The notes beneath the pieces are model-generated. The model saw only the letters and a program-made list of their open reading frames with translations, searched no databases and was not told the origin of the DNA. The translations under genes and the position numbers were made by a program. From Mycobacterium sp. E787 (GTDB lineage Bacteria > Actinomycetota > Actinomycetes > Mycobacteriales > Mycobacteriaceae), in assembly GCF_001668725.1 (NCBI RefSeq), contig NZ_LZKL01000014.1, positions 62,001-126,000 on the forward strand: 64,000 bases of DNA, in the 5' to 3' direction. This document shows positions 24,288 to 32,916 of the stretch, one piece after another; positions within the stretch are counted from its first letter, which is position 1; each line of letters starts with the position of its first letter.

Positions 24288-24638
24288 TCAGTGCGCGATC
24301 AGCAGAGCCAGCGTCGCCGCGGACAGACACAGGTAGGCGCCGGGAAACGCGATGTTGTACAGCACGCCGGCCCGCAGGTGCGTGATGACCGCGCCGACGA
24401 AGAACAGCACCAGCCCCACGGCGGCCGCGATTCCCAGGGTCGGCACGCCCAGCAGGCCCACCACCAGCCCGGCGGCCCCGGCCAGCTTCGCAGCAGCCAG
24501 TGGCGGCAACCACGAGCGCGGCACCCCGACCTCGGCGGAGTTGGCCAGGACGAACCCGGCGGGAACGAGGTCCGCCACCGCGATTGCAGCGGTGACGACG
24601 GCGGTTGTCAGTGTGATCACCAGGCATGCGGTATGCAT
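24288..24638 (-). CDS. DoxX-like membrane protein
   Basis: 116 residues from the ATG at 24638, which has AAGGGA nine bases upstream; a TTG three codons earlier is possible. Four hydrophobic helices and the pattern AAAKLAGAAGLVVGLL typical of the DoxX-like family. Divergent from an ECF sigma gene. DoxX-like genes are a recognised partner of ECF sigma factors with C-terminal SnoaL domains, so this is the likely target of the neighbour. A 27-codon open frame with a strong ribosome binding site precedes it in the leader. Confidence 0.85.
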   Translation of the reverse strand: MHTACLVITLTTAVVTAAIAVADLVPAGFVLANSAEVGVPRSWLPPLAAAKLAGAAGLVVGLLGVPTLGIAAAVGLVLFFVGAVITHLRAGVLYNIAFPGAYLCLSAATLALLIAH

Positions 24639-24643
24639 CTGAG

Positions 24644-24727
24644 TCAATCCCTTGCGCTACAGGTGTTTCCGCAGCGGCGAGCCGGATGGCCGCGTAGCAC
24701 GTTGCGGCGCACAATCGGTAGGGTCAT
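24644..24727 (-). CDS. Possible 27-residue leader peptide before doxX
   Basis: ATG at 24727 is preceded by AAGGAGA (8-nt spacing), the strongest ribosome binding site in this region. The frame reads MTLPIVRRNVLRGHPARRCG and seven more residues, ending TGA 5 nt before the DoxX ATG. The basic peptide has no family. It could couple translation into doxX, or mark a start whose frame was later broken. No conservation data were available. Confidence 0.4.
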   Translation of the reverse strand: MTLPIVRRNVLRGHPARRCGNTCSARD

Positions 24728-24778
24728 GGTGCCGGTCTCCTTTGCGACAGAGAGTTCGATGGATGCGCTCATCTTCTT

Positions 24779-24805
24779 GACGACTCCCGCGCAGGAAAGG
24801 TGACC
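24779..24805 (-). promoter_or_regulatory. Candidate ECF-type promoter GGTCACC - 16 nt - CGTC
   Basis: On the minus strand, GGTCACC (24805-24799) is followed after 16 nt by CGTC (24782-24779). This resembles the consensus that I recall for ECF41-type sigma factors (TGTCACA and CGTC, about 16-17 nt apart). It would start transcription about 45 nt before the 27-codon frame and the DoxX gene. It lies directly against the sigma gene's own start. Confidence 0.5.
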
Positions 24806-24806
24806 C

Positions 24807-25817
24807 ATGGACGCGCCGACAGATCTGGCGGATCTCGCGCAACGGTTCGACGCTGATCGACGACACCTGAGGTCGGTCGCGTTTCAACTGCTCGGCTCGC
24901 TCGCCGACGCCGACGACGCCGTGCAGTCGGCGTGGCTGAAGGCCAGTCGCCACGGATGCGACGCAGCAAAGGAAGTCGAGAACCTCACCGGTTGGTTCAC
25001 GACGATCACCGCCCGCGAGGCGATCGACCAGCTCCGGGCGCGAAAGCGGCGCGCCGAGCAACCGCTCGCCGACCCCGAGGAATTGGACCGCCTCGCGTCG
25101 ACGGCGACGGAGACGGCGCCGGCCGACGAATCCGCGGTGCTGACCGACTCGGTCAGCACCGCACTGCTGGTGGTGCTGGACCGGCTCTCACCCGCGCAGC
25201 GGGTCGCGTTCGTGCTGCACGACGTGTTCGCCGTGCCGTTCGAGACGATCGCCGGCCTGCTGGACCGGTCGCCGACGGCCGCCAAGAAGCTGGCCAGCCG
25301 GGCCCGCGGCCGGTTGCACGCCGGTCCGGCCGTCGGGTCCGCCCGGACGGCCGAACACCTGAAGGTGGTGGAAGCGTTCCTGGCGGCGTCCCGCGGCGGC
25401 GACATCGCCACCCTGATCGGGTTGCTGGCGCCCGACGTCGTGCGCCGGGTCGACCCCGCGCTGGTGCCGGCGGGCGTGCCGGCCGAGCTGCGCGGTGCGC
25501 GCGAGGTCGCCGAGGAGACTCGCCACTTCACCCGGCGCGCACGGGCCGGCGCCGTCCTGCTCGTCGACGGCGCGCCGGGCATCGTGATCGCGCCGCGCGG
25601 GCGCGCGCAGGTCCTCCTGCGGATCGGTGTGGGAGCCGACAACCGCATCCACACCATCGACATCACCGGCGATCCGGACCGCCTGCGCCGGGCCGTCCTC
25701 GCGCTGCCGGCACCGCCAGGTCAGCAGCACCACAGCCGGATCGGGTACCAAGGACACCGGAGACAGCCGGCACGGCCGCCGGCTGCCGGGCAACATCGGG
25801 AGCGCGATGCTCGATAA
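24807..25817 (+). CDS. ECF sigma factor with C-terminal SnoaL-like domain
   Basis: 336 residues; ATG behind GGAAAGG. Region 2 (about 10-85: LLGSLADADDAVQSAWLKA and TGWFTTITAREAIDQLRARKRR), region 4 (about 125-175: LSPAQRVAFVLHDVFAVPFETIAGLL), then a SnoaL/NTF2-like extension (about 185-300) as in SigJ and ECF41-type factors. In those the extension takes the place of an anti-sigma factor. The WLPEP linker motif of ECF41 is not seen, so the exact subgroup is uncertain. The last 35 residues are low-complexity. The 3' end overlaps the sugar-binding gene by 11 nt. It probably drives the divergent doxX. Confidence 0.9.
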   Translation: MDAPTDLADLAQRFDADRRHLRSVAFQLLGSLADADDAVQSAWLKASRHGCDAAKEVENLTGWFTTITAREAIDQLRARKRRAEQPLADPEELDRLASTATETAPADESAVLTDSVSTALLVVLDRLSPAQRVAFVLHDVFAVPFETIAGLLDRSPTAAKKLASRARGRLHAGPAVGSARTAEHLKVVEAFLAASRGGDIATLIGLLAPDVVRRVDPALVPAGVPAELRGAREVAEETRHFTRRARAGAVLLVDGAPGIVIAPRGRAQVLLRIGVGADNRIHTIDITGDPDRLRRAVLALPAPPGQQHHSRIGYQGHRRQPARPPAAGQHRERDAR

Positions 25818-27129
25818 GCCGTTCGGGCGGCGAAGCCTGCTGCGGGGCGCGGGCGCGCTCACCGCCGCCTCGCTGGCGCCGTGGGCCGCGGGCTGCGCCC
25901 CCGACGACGATGCGCTGACGTTCTTCTTCGCCGCCAACCCCGACGAGCGGGATCGCAGGTTGCGCATCGTCGAGGAATTCCAGCGCCGCCATCCCGACAT
26001 CAAGGTCCGGCCGGTGCTGTCCGCGCCGGGCGTGATGCAGCAGCTGTCGACGTTTTGCGCCGGCGGCAAATGTCCCGACGTGCTGATGGCGTGGGAACTG
26101 ACCTACGCCGAACTCGCCGACCGCGGCGTGTTGCTGGACCTCAACACGATGCTGGCCCGCGATCGGGCCTTCGCGGCGGAACTCAAGTCGGACAGCATCC
26201 CGTCGCTGTATGACACCTTCACTTTCAACGGGGGCCAGTACGCGCTGCCGGAGCAGTGGTCGGGAAACTACCTGTTCTACAACAAGCGGCTGTTCGCCGA
26301 GGCCGGCCTGCCGCCGCCACCCCCCACGTGGGAGCGGTCGTGGAATTTCGCCGAGTTCCTCCACACGGCCCAGGCCCTCACCAAGCGAGACGCATCCGGG
26401 CGAGCCTCGCAATGGGGTTTCGTCAACCTGTGGTTCTCGTACTATTCGGCCGGGCTGTTCGCCATGAACAACGGGGTGCCGTGGTCCACCCCGCTGACGA
26501 ACCCGACCCACTTCAATTTCGGCGACGACGCGTTCATCGAGGCGGTGCAGTTCTACGCCGACCTGGCCAACAAGCATCGGGTGGCACCTGATGCGTCCGA
26601 GGTGCAGTCGATGTCCACGCCCGACCTGTTCGCGTCGGGCAAGGCCGCGATCGCGATGGGCGGTCACTGGCGATACCAGACGTTCATCAGAGCCGAGGAC
26701 CTCGATTTCGATGTCGCCCCGTTGCCGGTGGGGCCGCGACGGCAGGGTCAGGCCGCCCGCTCCAACATCGGCGCCACGGGGCTGGCCATCTCCGCGAGCA
26801 GCCAACGCAGGGACCAGGCATGGGAATTCGTCAAATTCGCGACCGGCCCCGTCGGCCAGGCGCTGACCGGTGAATCCACCCTCTTCGTGCCGGTGCTGCG
26901 GTCCGCGCTCGACTCGACCGGCTTCGCCGAATCACACCACAGGATCGGCAATCTCGCGGTGCTCACCGGGGGACCGGCGTATTCGGACGGATTGCCGGTC
27001 ACACCGGCGTGGGAGAAGATCGTCGCCCTGATGGACCGCAGCTTCGGGCCCGTGCTGCGCGGGTCCCGGCCGGCGTCGTCGCTGACCTCGCTGTCGCCCG
27101 CCCTCGACGAGGTGCTGCGCAATCCATGA
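25807..27129 (+). CDS. Sugar ABC importer, substrate-binding lipoprotein (Rv2041c-like)
   Basis: 440 residues. Twin-arginine-like RRSLLRGAG and lipobox WAAGC (Cys30) predict export and lipid anchoring. The rest is a type I extracellular solute-binding protein of the sugar/polyol class (FFFAANPDERDRRLRIVEEFQRR; PEQWSGNYLFYNKRLF; GKAAIAMGGHWRY). First gene of a four-gene importer in the order of Rv2041c-Rv2038c. The stop overlaps the next start (ATGA). The ligand is unknown. Confidence 0.93.
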   Translation: MLDKPFGRRSLLRGAGALTAASLAPWAAGCAPDDDALTFFFAANPDERDRRLRIVEEFQRRHPDIKVRPVLSAPGVMQQLSTFCAGGKCPDVLMAWELTYAELADRGVLLDLNTMLARDRAFAAELKSDSIPSLYDTFTFNGGQYALPEQWSGNYLFYNKRLFAEAGLPPPPPTWERSWNFAEFLHTAQALTKRDASGRASQWGFVNLWFSYYSAGLFAMNNGVPWSTPLTNPTHFNFGDDAFIEAVQFYADLANKHRVAPDASEVQSMSTPDLFASGKAAIAMGGHWRYQTFIRAEDLDFDVAPLPVGPRRQGQAARSNIGATGLAISASSQRRDQAWEFVKFATGPVGQALTGESTLFVPVLRSALDSTGFAESHHRIGNLAVLTGGPAYSDGLPVTPAWEKIVALMDRSFGPVLRGSRPASSLTSLSPALDEVLRNP

Positions 27130-28061
27130 CATCGACCGATACCGGCAACCGGGCCGAACGATCCGGTCCCTTGCGGCGACGCGCGCGGGCCGGCCGCCTT
27201 TTCGTGGCGCCGAACCTGGCGGCGGTCGCGGTGTTCATGATCTTCCCGCTCGTCTTCTCGCTGTACATGAGTTTCCAGGACTGGGACGTGTTCAGGCCGC
27301 CAAAGTTCGTCGGGCTGAAGAACTTCGACGAGCTGTTCACCTCCGATCCGCTGTTTCTCATCGCCATCCGCAACACGGTGATCTTCACCCTCGGCACCGT
27401 CGTGCCGACCATCGCCGTCAGCCTGCTGGTGGCCGGCGCGCTGAACCGGAAAGTCAGGGGCATTGGCATCTTCCGGACCATTGTCTTTCTGCCCCTGGCC
27501 ATTTCGTCGGTGGTGATGGCGGTCGTCTGGCAGTTCGTCTTCAACACCGACAACGGGCTGCTCAACATCATGCTCGGGTGGGTCGGGATCGGTCCGATCC
27601 CGTGGCTGGTGGATCCCCACTGGGCCATGGTGTCGCTGTGCATGGTCAGCGTCTGGCGCAGCGTGCCGTTCGCCACCGTCATCCTGCTGGCCGCGATGCA
27701 AGGGGTCCCCGAAACGGTGTACGAGGCCGCCAAAATCGACGGCGCGGGCGAGATACGGCAGTTCGTGTTCATCACGGTGCCGCTGATCCGAGGGGCCATG
27801 TCGTTCGTGGTGGTCATCTCGATCATCCACGCGTTCCAGGCGTTTGACATGGTGTACGTCCTGAACGGCGCCAACGGCGGCCCGGAAAGTGCGACCTACG
27901 TGCTGGGCATCATGCTGTTCCAGCACGCGTTCTCGTTCCTGGAATTCGGCTACGCGTCGGCGCTGGCGTGGGTGATGTTCGCGATCCTGCTCGTTCTGAC
28001 CGTGGTGCAGTTGCGGCTCACGCGTCAGCGTTCTTTGGAGGCGTCCGGTGGTCTCGGCTGA
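27126..28061 (+). CDS. Sugar ABC importer permease 1 (Rv2040c-like)
   Basis: 311 residues, six transmembrane helices, with the MalF/UgpA-type EAA loop EAAKIDGAGEIRQFVFITVP that docks the ATPase. ATG chosen because it overlaps the binding-protein stop as ATGA; an earlier in-frame start would lie within that gene. The basic N-terminus before helix 1 is cytoplasmic. It overlaps the second permease by 14 nt. Confidence 0.93.
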   Translation: MTSTDTGNRAERSGPLRRRARAGRLFVAPNLAAVAVFMIFPLVFSLYMSFQDWDVFRPPKFVGLKNFDELFTSDPLFLIAIRNTVIFTLGTVVPTIAVSLLVAGALNRKVRGIGIFRTIVFLPLAISSVVMAVVWQFVFNTDNGLLNIMLGWVGIGPIPWLVDPHWAMVSLCMVSVWRSVPFATVILLAAMQGVPETVYEAAKIDGAGEIRQFVFITVPLIRGAMSFVVVISIIHAFQAFDMVYVLNGANGGPESATYVLGIMLFQHAFSFLEFGYASALAWVMFAILLVLTVVQLRLTRQRSLEASGGLG

Positions 28062-28890
28062 GCGGGTGTTCACCCGTAGCGTCTTTCGCGGCGTCGCGGT
28101 CTACGCCGCGCTGCTCGCGATCGCGTGGTGCTGGCTGTTCCCGATCGCCTGGGCGGTGTCCGGCTCGTTGAAGAGGGAGGGCGAGGTCACCGAGCCGCGG
28201 CTGTTGCCGGCGCACCCGCGGTGGTCGAACTACACCGAGGTGTTCTCGCTGATGCCGTTCTGGCGCATGTTCTTCAACACCGTGCTGTACGCGGGCTGCG
28301 TCACGGCAGGGCAGGTGTTCTTCTGCTCCCTGGCCGGATATGCGTTCGCGCGGCTGCGGTTCCGCGGCCGCGACACGCTGTTTGTGTTGTACCTGGGCAC
28401 CCTGATGGTGCCGCTGACCGTGACCGTGATCCCGCAGTTCATCCTGATGCGGAGCCTGGGCTGGGTGGACACCCCGTGGGCCATGATCGTGCCCGGCCTG
28501 TTCGGCAGCGCGTTCGGCACCTACCTGATGCGGCAGTTCTTCCGCACGCTGCCCACCGATCTCGAGGAGGCGGCAATTCTCGACGGCTGCTCGCCCTGGC
28601 AGATCTACTGGCGGATCCTGCTGCCGCACGCGAGGCCGGCGGTGCTGGTGCTCGCGGTGCTCACGTGGGTCAACGTGTGGAACGACTTCCTGTGGCCCTT
28701 GCTGATGCTCCAACGCGACAGCCTCGCGACGTTGACCCTCGGCCTGGTTCGGCTGCGGGGCGAATACGTCGCGCGCTGGCCGGTGATCATGGCCACCTCG
28801 ATGCTGATCATGGTGCCGCTGGTCATCATCTACGCCGTCGCGCAGCGCTCCTTCGTCCGCGGCATCGCCGTCACCGGAATGAACGGATAG
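28048..28890 (+). CDS. Sugar ABC importer permease 2 (Rv2039c-like)
   Basis: 280 residues, identical in length to what I know of Rv2039c. GTG start with TTGGAGG upstream inside the first permease gene. MalG-type: six transmembrane helices and the EAA loop EEAAILDGCSPWQIYWRILL. It forms the heterodimeric channel with the first permease. Confidence 0.93.
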   Translation: MVSAERVFTRSVFRGVAVYAALLAIAWCWLFPIAWAVSGSLKREGEVTEPRLLPAHPRWSNYTEVFSLMPFWRMFFNTVLYAGCVTAGQVFFCSLAGYAFARLRFRGRDTLFVLYLGTLMVPLTVTVIPQFILMRSLGWVDTPWAMIVPGLFGSAFGTYLMRQFFRTLPTDLEEAAILDGCSPWQIYWRILLPHARPAVLVLAVLTWVNVWNDFLWPLLMLQRDSLATLTLGLVRLRGEYVARWPVIMATSMLIMVPLVIIYAVAQRSFVRGIAVTGMNG

Positions 28891-28892
28891 CC

Positions 28893-29963
28893 ATGGCCTC
28901 GGTGAGTTTCGAGCGGGCGACGCGGCGCTATCCGGGCGCGGATCGACCCGCGCTGGACAGCCTCGACCTCGACGTCGGCGACGGCGAATTCGTCGTCCTG
29001 GTCGGACCGTCCGGCTGCGGCAAGACGACGTCCCTGCGGATGGTGGCGGGGCTCGAGACGCTGGATTCCGGGCGCATCCGGATCGGGGACCGCGACGTCA
29101 CCAACGTCGATCCCAAGGATCGCGACGTCGCGATGGTCTTTCAGAATTACGCGCTCTACCCACACATGACCGTGGCCCAGAATATGGGGTTCGCGCTGAA
29201 GATCGCCAAAACCCCGAAGTCCGAGATCCGCGAGCAGGTGCTGGCAGCGGCCAAACTGCTTGACTTGCAACCGTACCTGGACCGCAAACCCAAGGACCTG
29301 TCCGGCGGGCAGCGCCAGCGGGTGGCGATGGGCCGCGCGATCGTGCGCCGACCCCAGGTGTTCCTGATGGACGAGCCGCTGTCCAATCTCGACGCCAAAC
29401 TGCGGGTGCAGACCCGCAACCAGATCGCCGCGCTGCAGCGCCGGCTCGGAACCACCACGGTCTACGTCACCCACGACCAGGTGGAGGCGATGACCATGGG
29501 GGACCGGGTTGCGGTGCTGCGCGACGGCGTGTTACAGCAGTTCGCGGCGCCACGCGAGCTTTACCGCAACCCGGACAACGTGTTCGTCGCCGGATTCATC
29601 GGGTCGCCGGCGATGAACCTGTTCACCCTGCCCATCGTGGACTCCTCGGTGTCGCTGGGGGACTGGCCGATCAAGCTGCCGCGCGAGATGGCCCACGCCG
29701 CAACCGAGGTCGTGGTCGGGGTGCGTCCCGAGCACTTCGAACTCGGCGGTCTGGGGGTGGAGATGGAGGTCGACGTGGTCGAGGAGCTCGGCGCGGACGC
29801 CTACCTCTACGGTCGAATCACCGGCTCGGGCAACGTGATCAGTCAGCCCGTCGTCGCCCGCGCCGACGGGCGGCACCCTCCGGAAAAGGGCAGCCGCGTG
29901 CGCCTGCACCCCGAACCCGGGCACTTGCACTTCTTCGGCACGGACGGACGCCGAATCTCTTGA
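28893..29963 (+). CDS. Sugar ABC importer ATPase, UgpC/MalK-like (Rv2038c-like)
   Basis: 356 residues. Walker A GPSGCGKTT (about 38-46), Q-loop VFQNYALYPHMTV, signature LSGGQRQR, Walker B VFLMDEPLSNLD, switch His in VYVTHDQ. A MalK-type C-terminal regulatory (TOBE) domain follows (about 240-356). ATG two nt after the permease stop. Completes the importer; in mycobacteria one such ATPase may serve more than one system. Confidence 0.95.
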   Translation: MASVSFERATRRYPGADRPALDSLDLDVGDGEFVVLVGPSGCGKTTSLRMVAGLETLDSGRIRIGDRDVTNVDPKDRDVAMVFQNYALYPHMTVAQNMGFALKIAKTPKSEIREQVLAAAKLLDLQPYLDRKPKDLSGGQRQRVAMGRAIVRRPQVFLMDEPLSNLDAKLRVQTRNQIAALQRRLGTTTVYVTHDQVEAMTMGDRVAVLRDGVLQQFAAPRELYRNPDNVFVAGFIGSPAMNLFTLPIVDSSVSLGDWPIKLPREMAHAATEVVVGVRPEHFELGGLGVEMEVDVVEELGADAYLYGRITGSGNVISQPVVARADGRHPPEKGSRVRLHPEPGHLHFFGTDGRRIS

Positions 29964-30002
29964 TCACGCCGGCCGGACGTCGGGTCTTCGATGTTCGGCG
30001 TC
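29947..30002. terminator. Possible bidirectional terminator between convergent genes
   Basis: Nine-base perfect inverted arms GACGCCGAA and TTCGGCGTC separated by 38 nt with an inner GC-rich palindrome (CCGGCCGG). The left arm is in the last ATPase codons and the right arm is just before the DUF3349 stop. No U-tract, so the function is uncertain. Confidence 0.3.
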
Positions 30003-30007
30003 ACAAC

Positions 30008-30295
30008 CTATGCGCTCGCGCAACCGATCGCGTGCAGCCGACGTTCCACGCGCTCGATGTCGTCCTGGGAGGGCAGCTCGTTGGTGACGCGGGTGATCGC
30101 CACCCCGACATCGGTGGTGCTGATCGGCGGACACCGGCGCATGATCAGTTCTCTTGTGATGGCGGTGATCTCGTCGTTGGAAACGCGCCGACGCGACAAG
30201 GCGGCCAGCGGCACATACCCGTTGACCGGCATGCCCGTGGGGTAACCGGCGCGCACGAAAGCGACAATGCTCGACACCCAATGGGACAGGTCCAT
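30008..30295 (-). CDS. DUF3349 family protein
   Basis: 95 residues. The pattern VAFVRAGYPTGMPVNGYVPLAALSRRR followed by SNDEITAITRELIMR is the DUF3349 signature, known from small mycobacterial proteins such as Rv0543c. Soluble, mostly helical, no catalytic motif; function unknown. Convergent with the ABC ATPase gene. The 272 nt to the next gene contain an AT-rich stretch near 30390-30445 that may hold promoters; I see no further gene there. Confidence 0.85.
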   Translation of the reverse strand: MDLSHWVSSIVAFVRAGYPTGMPVNGYVPLAALSRRRVSNDEITAITRELIMRRCPPISTTDVGVAITRVTNELPSQDDIERVERRLHAIGCASA

Positions 30296-30567
30296 ACGTC
30301 CACCTCGCTCACCGCCACACGCTGTGCACTGACGGCACTTAGCAACCTAGCAGCGGTGACGTCATCAGCCCGGTAAGACCACGCAGTTACTCACGACTAA
30401 TTTATGGATTTTTCAGTCTTATGCCCGAATTCTTAATCGCTTTCCGGCTATGGACCAGCACAGGTCCGAAGCGCAAATACTGTTATCCGCGACAATGACG
30501 ACCGAGCCGCCGAGCGCGACGATTATCTGGCCAGGACCCGCGCCGACCGCCACAGGGAGTTACCCGG

Positions 30568-30750
30568 ATGACTCCGTACTCGGATGGTATTCCGGCCCGC
30601 CGCTTTCCCATCGTGAACTCCACGCTCATCGCCATCGGTGTCGCTTTCTTCGCTCACGTCGGCGGATTCGTGTTCGGTTTCCTCATAGCGCGAGTCCTGG
30701 TCGGCGCGGACCGAATGGCGGCACGAGACGCGGAGGGGACTCGATGGTGA
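30568..30750 (+). CDS. 60-residue membrane microprotein coupled to glgX
   Basis: ATG with AGGGAG eight bases upstream. One strong transmembrane segment (STLIAIGVAFFAHVGGFVFG and on to LIARVLV) between a short polar N-terminus and a basic-acidic C-terminus. The stop TGA (30748-30750) overlaps the glgX start region (ATGGTGA), so the two are translationally coupled. No family recognised. The good ribosome binding site, hydrophobic design and overlap argue that it is real; the 60 codons also carry the glgX ribosome binding site. Confidence 0.65.
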   Translation: MTPYSDGIPARRFPIVNSTLIAIGVAFFAHVGGFVFGFLIARVLVGADRMAARDAEGTRW

Positions 30751-32837
30751 CACCCGGAATCCTGCCGGGCCGGCCCAACCCGCTGGGCGCCACGCCCGAC
30801 GCGGGAGGCACGAACTTCGCGGTGGCATCCGGCGGTGATGAGGTGACGCTGTGCCTGTTCGACGCCGACGGAGCCGAGACCCAGCTGGTGATGCCCGACC
30901 GTGACGGCGACGTGTGGCATGGCTTCGTGCCGGGGATCGGGCCGGGACAGGCGTACGGATTTCGGGTCGGCGGCCCCTTCGACCCCGGACGCGGGCTGCG
31001 CTACAACCCCGCCAAGCTCCTGCTGGACCCCTACGCACGCGCAATCGCGGGCGACGTGCGGTTCGGGCCGGAGGTCGTCGGTCACTCGATGGAAAACCCT
31101 TCGGAGCCAAGCCCACTGGACTCCGCCCTGCACGTGCCGCGGAGCCTGGTGACCGCCGTGCTGCCGGCCCCCACCGTACCCAAACCGCAACACCCGCTTG
31201 CCGACAGCATCCTCTACGAGGTTCACGTTCGGGGATTCACCGCGACCCATCCCGGCGTCCCCGACGAACTCCGGGGCACCTACGCGGGCCTCGCCCACGA
31301 CGCGGCACTGCAACACCTCACCGATCTCGGTGTGACCGCGGTGGAATTGCTGCCGGTCCACCGCAGCCTGTCCGAACAATTCCTCGTCGACCGGGGCCTG
31401 ACCAACTACTGGGGATACAACACGATCGGATTCTTTGCGCCGCAGGCGAATTACTCCGCCGCGGCGCGTGCCGGCCAATCGGGCGCGGAGGTCGCGGAAT
31501 TTCGCGCGATGGTCGACGCCCTGCACGCCGCCGGTTTGGAGGTTATCCTCGACGTGGTTTTCAACCACACGGCCGAGGGCGGAGCCGGCGGGCCCACCCT
31601 GGCCTTCCGGGGGCTCTACAACCCCGCCTACTACCGGCTCGTCGCGGGCGACCCCGCCAGCTACTACGACACCACCGGGACCGGCAATTCGTTGAACACC
31701 GACGATCCCACGACACTCCGGCTGATCATGGATTCCCTCCGCTACTGGTCATCGCAACTGGGCGTCGACGGCTTTCGTTTCGACCTCGCGGCCACGCTCG
31801 GCCGCGAGCACGGGTCCTTCGACGCGGTGTCCGCCTTCTTCGACCTCGTCAGTCAGGACCCGGTCGTCTCGCAGGCAAAGCTGATCGCCGAACCGTGGGA
31901 TGTCGGCCAGATGGACAGCTACGAGGTCGGCCGGTTTCCCGCGCTTTGGAGCGAATGGAACGGGCGCTTCCGCGACACCGTGCGCGACTTCTGGCGCAGC
32001 CAGGACGGACGCCTCGCGGAGCTCGCGTCGCGGCTGTGTGGATCGGCGGACATCTACGGCGATCGCGCGGAGGGTCGCCGCCCGAGCGCATCGATCAACT
32101 TCGTCACCGTGCACGACGGGTTCACGCTGAACGACCTCGTGTCCTACGACCAAAAACACAACGAGGCCAACGGCGAAGACAACCGCGACGGCACCGACGA
32201 CAACCGGTCGTGGAACTGCGGCGCGGAGGGGGCGACCGACGATCCCGGCGTGCTGGCGCTTCGGGCGCGACAGAAACGCGCGTTCCTGGTCACCCTCCTG
32301 CTGTCCGGCGGTGTCCCGATGCTGCTGGGGGGCGACGAGTTGGGCCGCACCCAGCGGGGAAACAACAACGCCTACTGCCAGGACAACGAGATCACGTGGT
32401 TTGACTGGCCTGCCGCCGACGCCGAGCTCACCGGGTTCACCACCGACCTCATCGCGCTGCGCCGCCGCCACCCGGTCTTCCGCAGGCGTCGCTTCCTCAC
32501 CGGCACCGCCGCCGCCGACCTGGGCTGGTTCACGCCCTCGGGCGCCGAGATGACGCCGCAGGAGTGGACGGACCCCAATGCGCGCAGCATCGCGTTGTTC
32601 ATCGACGGGACAACGGATCCCGACGTCGCACCGGACGGCACCCCGCTGGTCGACGACGACTTTCTCATATTCGTCAACGCCTGGTGGGAGTCGCTGACCT
32701 TCGCCACCCCGGCAGCTCTGGCGCCGCGACCATGGGAGATCGTGTGCGACTCGTTCGACCCCACGCGAACCGGAACGGCCGGAACGCAGGTGGAGGTCGC
32801 ACCGCGGTCCGCGGTGGTCCTGCGATCCGGTCGTTAG
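30744..32837 (+). CDS. glgX: Glycogen debranching enzyme GlgX/TreX-like
   Basis: 697 residues from the ATG at 30744, six nt behind CGGAGGGG; the frame is open upstream but this site decides the start. GH13 isoamylase family: N-terminal beta-sandwich (about 1-150), then the TIM barrel with nucleophile Asp347 (DGFRFDLA), acid/base Glu383 (AEPWD) and Asp458 (VHDGFT), and a C-terminal beta domain. It hydrolyses alpha-1,6 branches of glycogen or phosphorylase-limit dextrins; in mycobacteria such an enzyme can feed the TreYZ trehalose route. No treY/treZ genes are adjacent, so this may be a second, stand-alone copy. Confidence 0.93.
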   Translation: MVTPGILPGRPNPLGATPDAGGTNFAVASGGDEVTLCLFDADGAETQLVMPDRDGDVWHGFVPGIGPGQAYGFRVGGPFDPGRGLRYNPAKLLLDPYARAIAGDVRFGPEVVGHSMENPSEPSPLDSALHVPRSLVTAVLPAPTVPKPQHPLADSILYEVHVRGFTATHPGVPDELRGTYAGLAHDAALQHLTDLGVTAVELLPVHRSLSEQFLVDRGLTNYWGYNTIGFFAPQANYSAAARAGQSGAEVAEFRAMVDALHAAGLEVILDVVFNHTAEGGAGGPTLAFRGLYNPAYYRLVAGDPASYYDTTGTGNSLNTDDPTTLRLIMDSLRYWSSQLGVDGFRFDLAATLGREHGSFDAVSAFFDLVSQDPVVSQAKLIAEPWDVGQMDSYEVGRFPALWSEWNGRFRDTVRDFWRSQDGRLAELASRLCGSADIYGDRAEGRRPSASINFVTVHDGFTLNDLVSYDQKHNEANGEDNRDGTDDNRSWNCGAEGATDDPGVLALRARQKRAFLVTLLLSGGVPMLLGGDELGRTQRGNNNAYCQDNEITWFDWPAADAELTGFTTDLIALRRRHPVFRRRRFLTGTAAADLGWFTPSGAEMTPQEWTDPNARSIALFIDGTTDPDVAPDGTPLVDDDFLIFVNAWWESLTFATPAALAPRPWEIVCDSFDPTRTGTAGTQVEVAPRSAVVLRSGR

Positions 32838-32904
32838 CCAGGTGATGCCCAAGCGTTCTCGCCGCATCGGGCGCGCCGCAACCGCCTTTGGCGGCAAGGC
32901 TTCC

Positions 32905-32910
32905 TAGTAT
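32905..32910 (+). promoter_or_regulatory. -10 element TAGTAT of a leaderless gene
   Basis: TANNNT match exactly 6 nt before the GTG at 32917. A small perfect hairpin CCGCC-TTT-GGCGG lies just upstream (32882-32894) and could end the glgX transcript. Confidence 0.5.
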
Positions 32911-32916
32911 TGCCGG

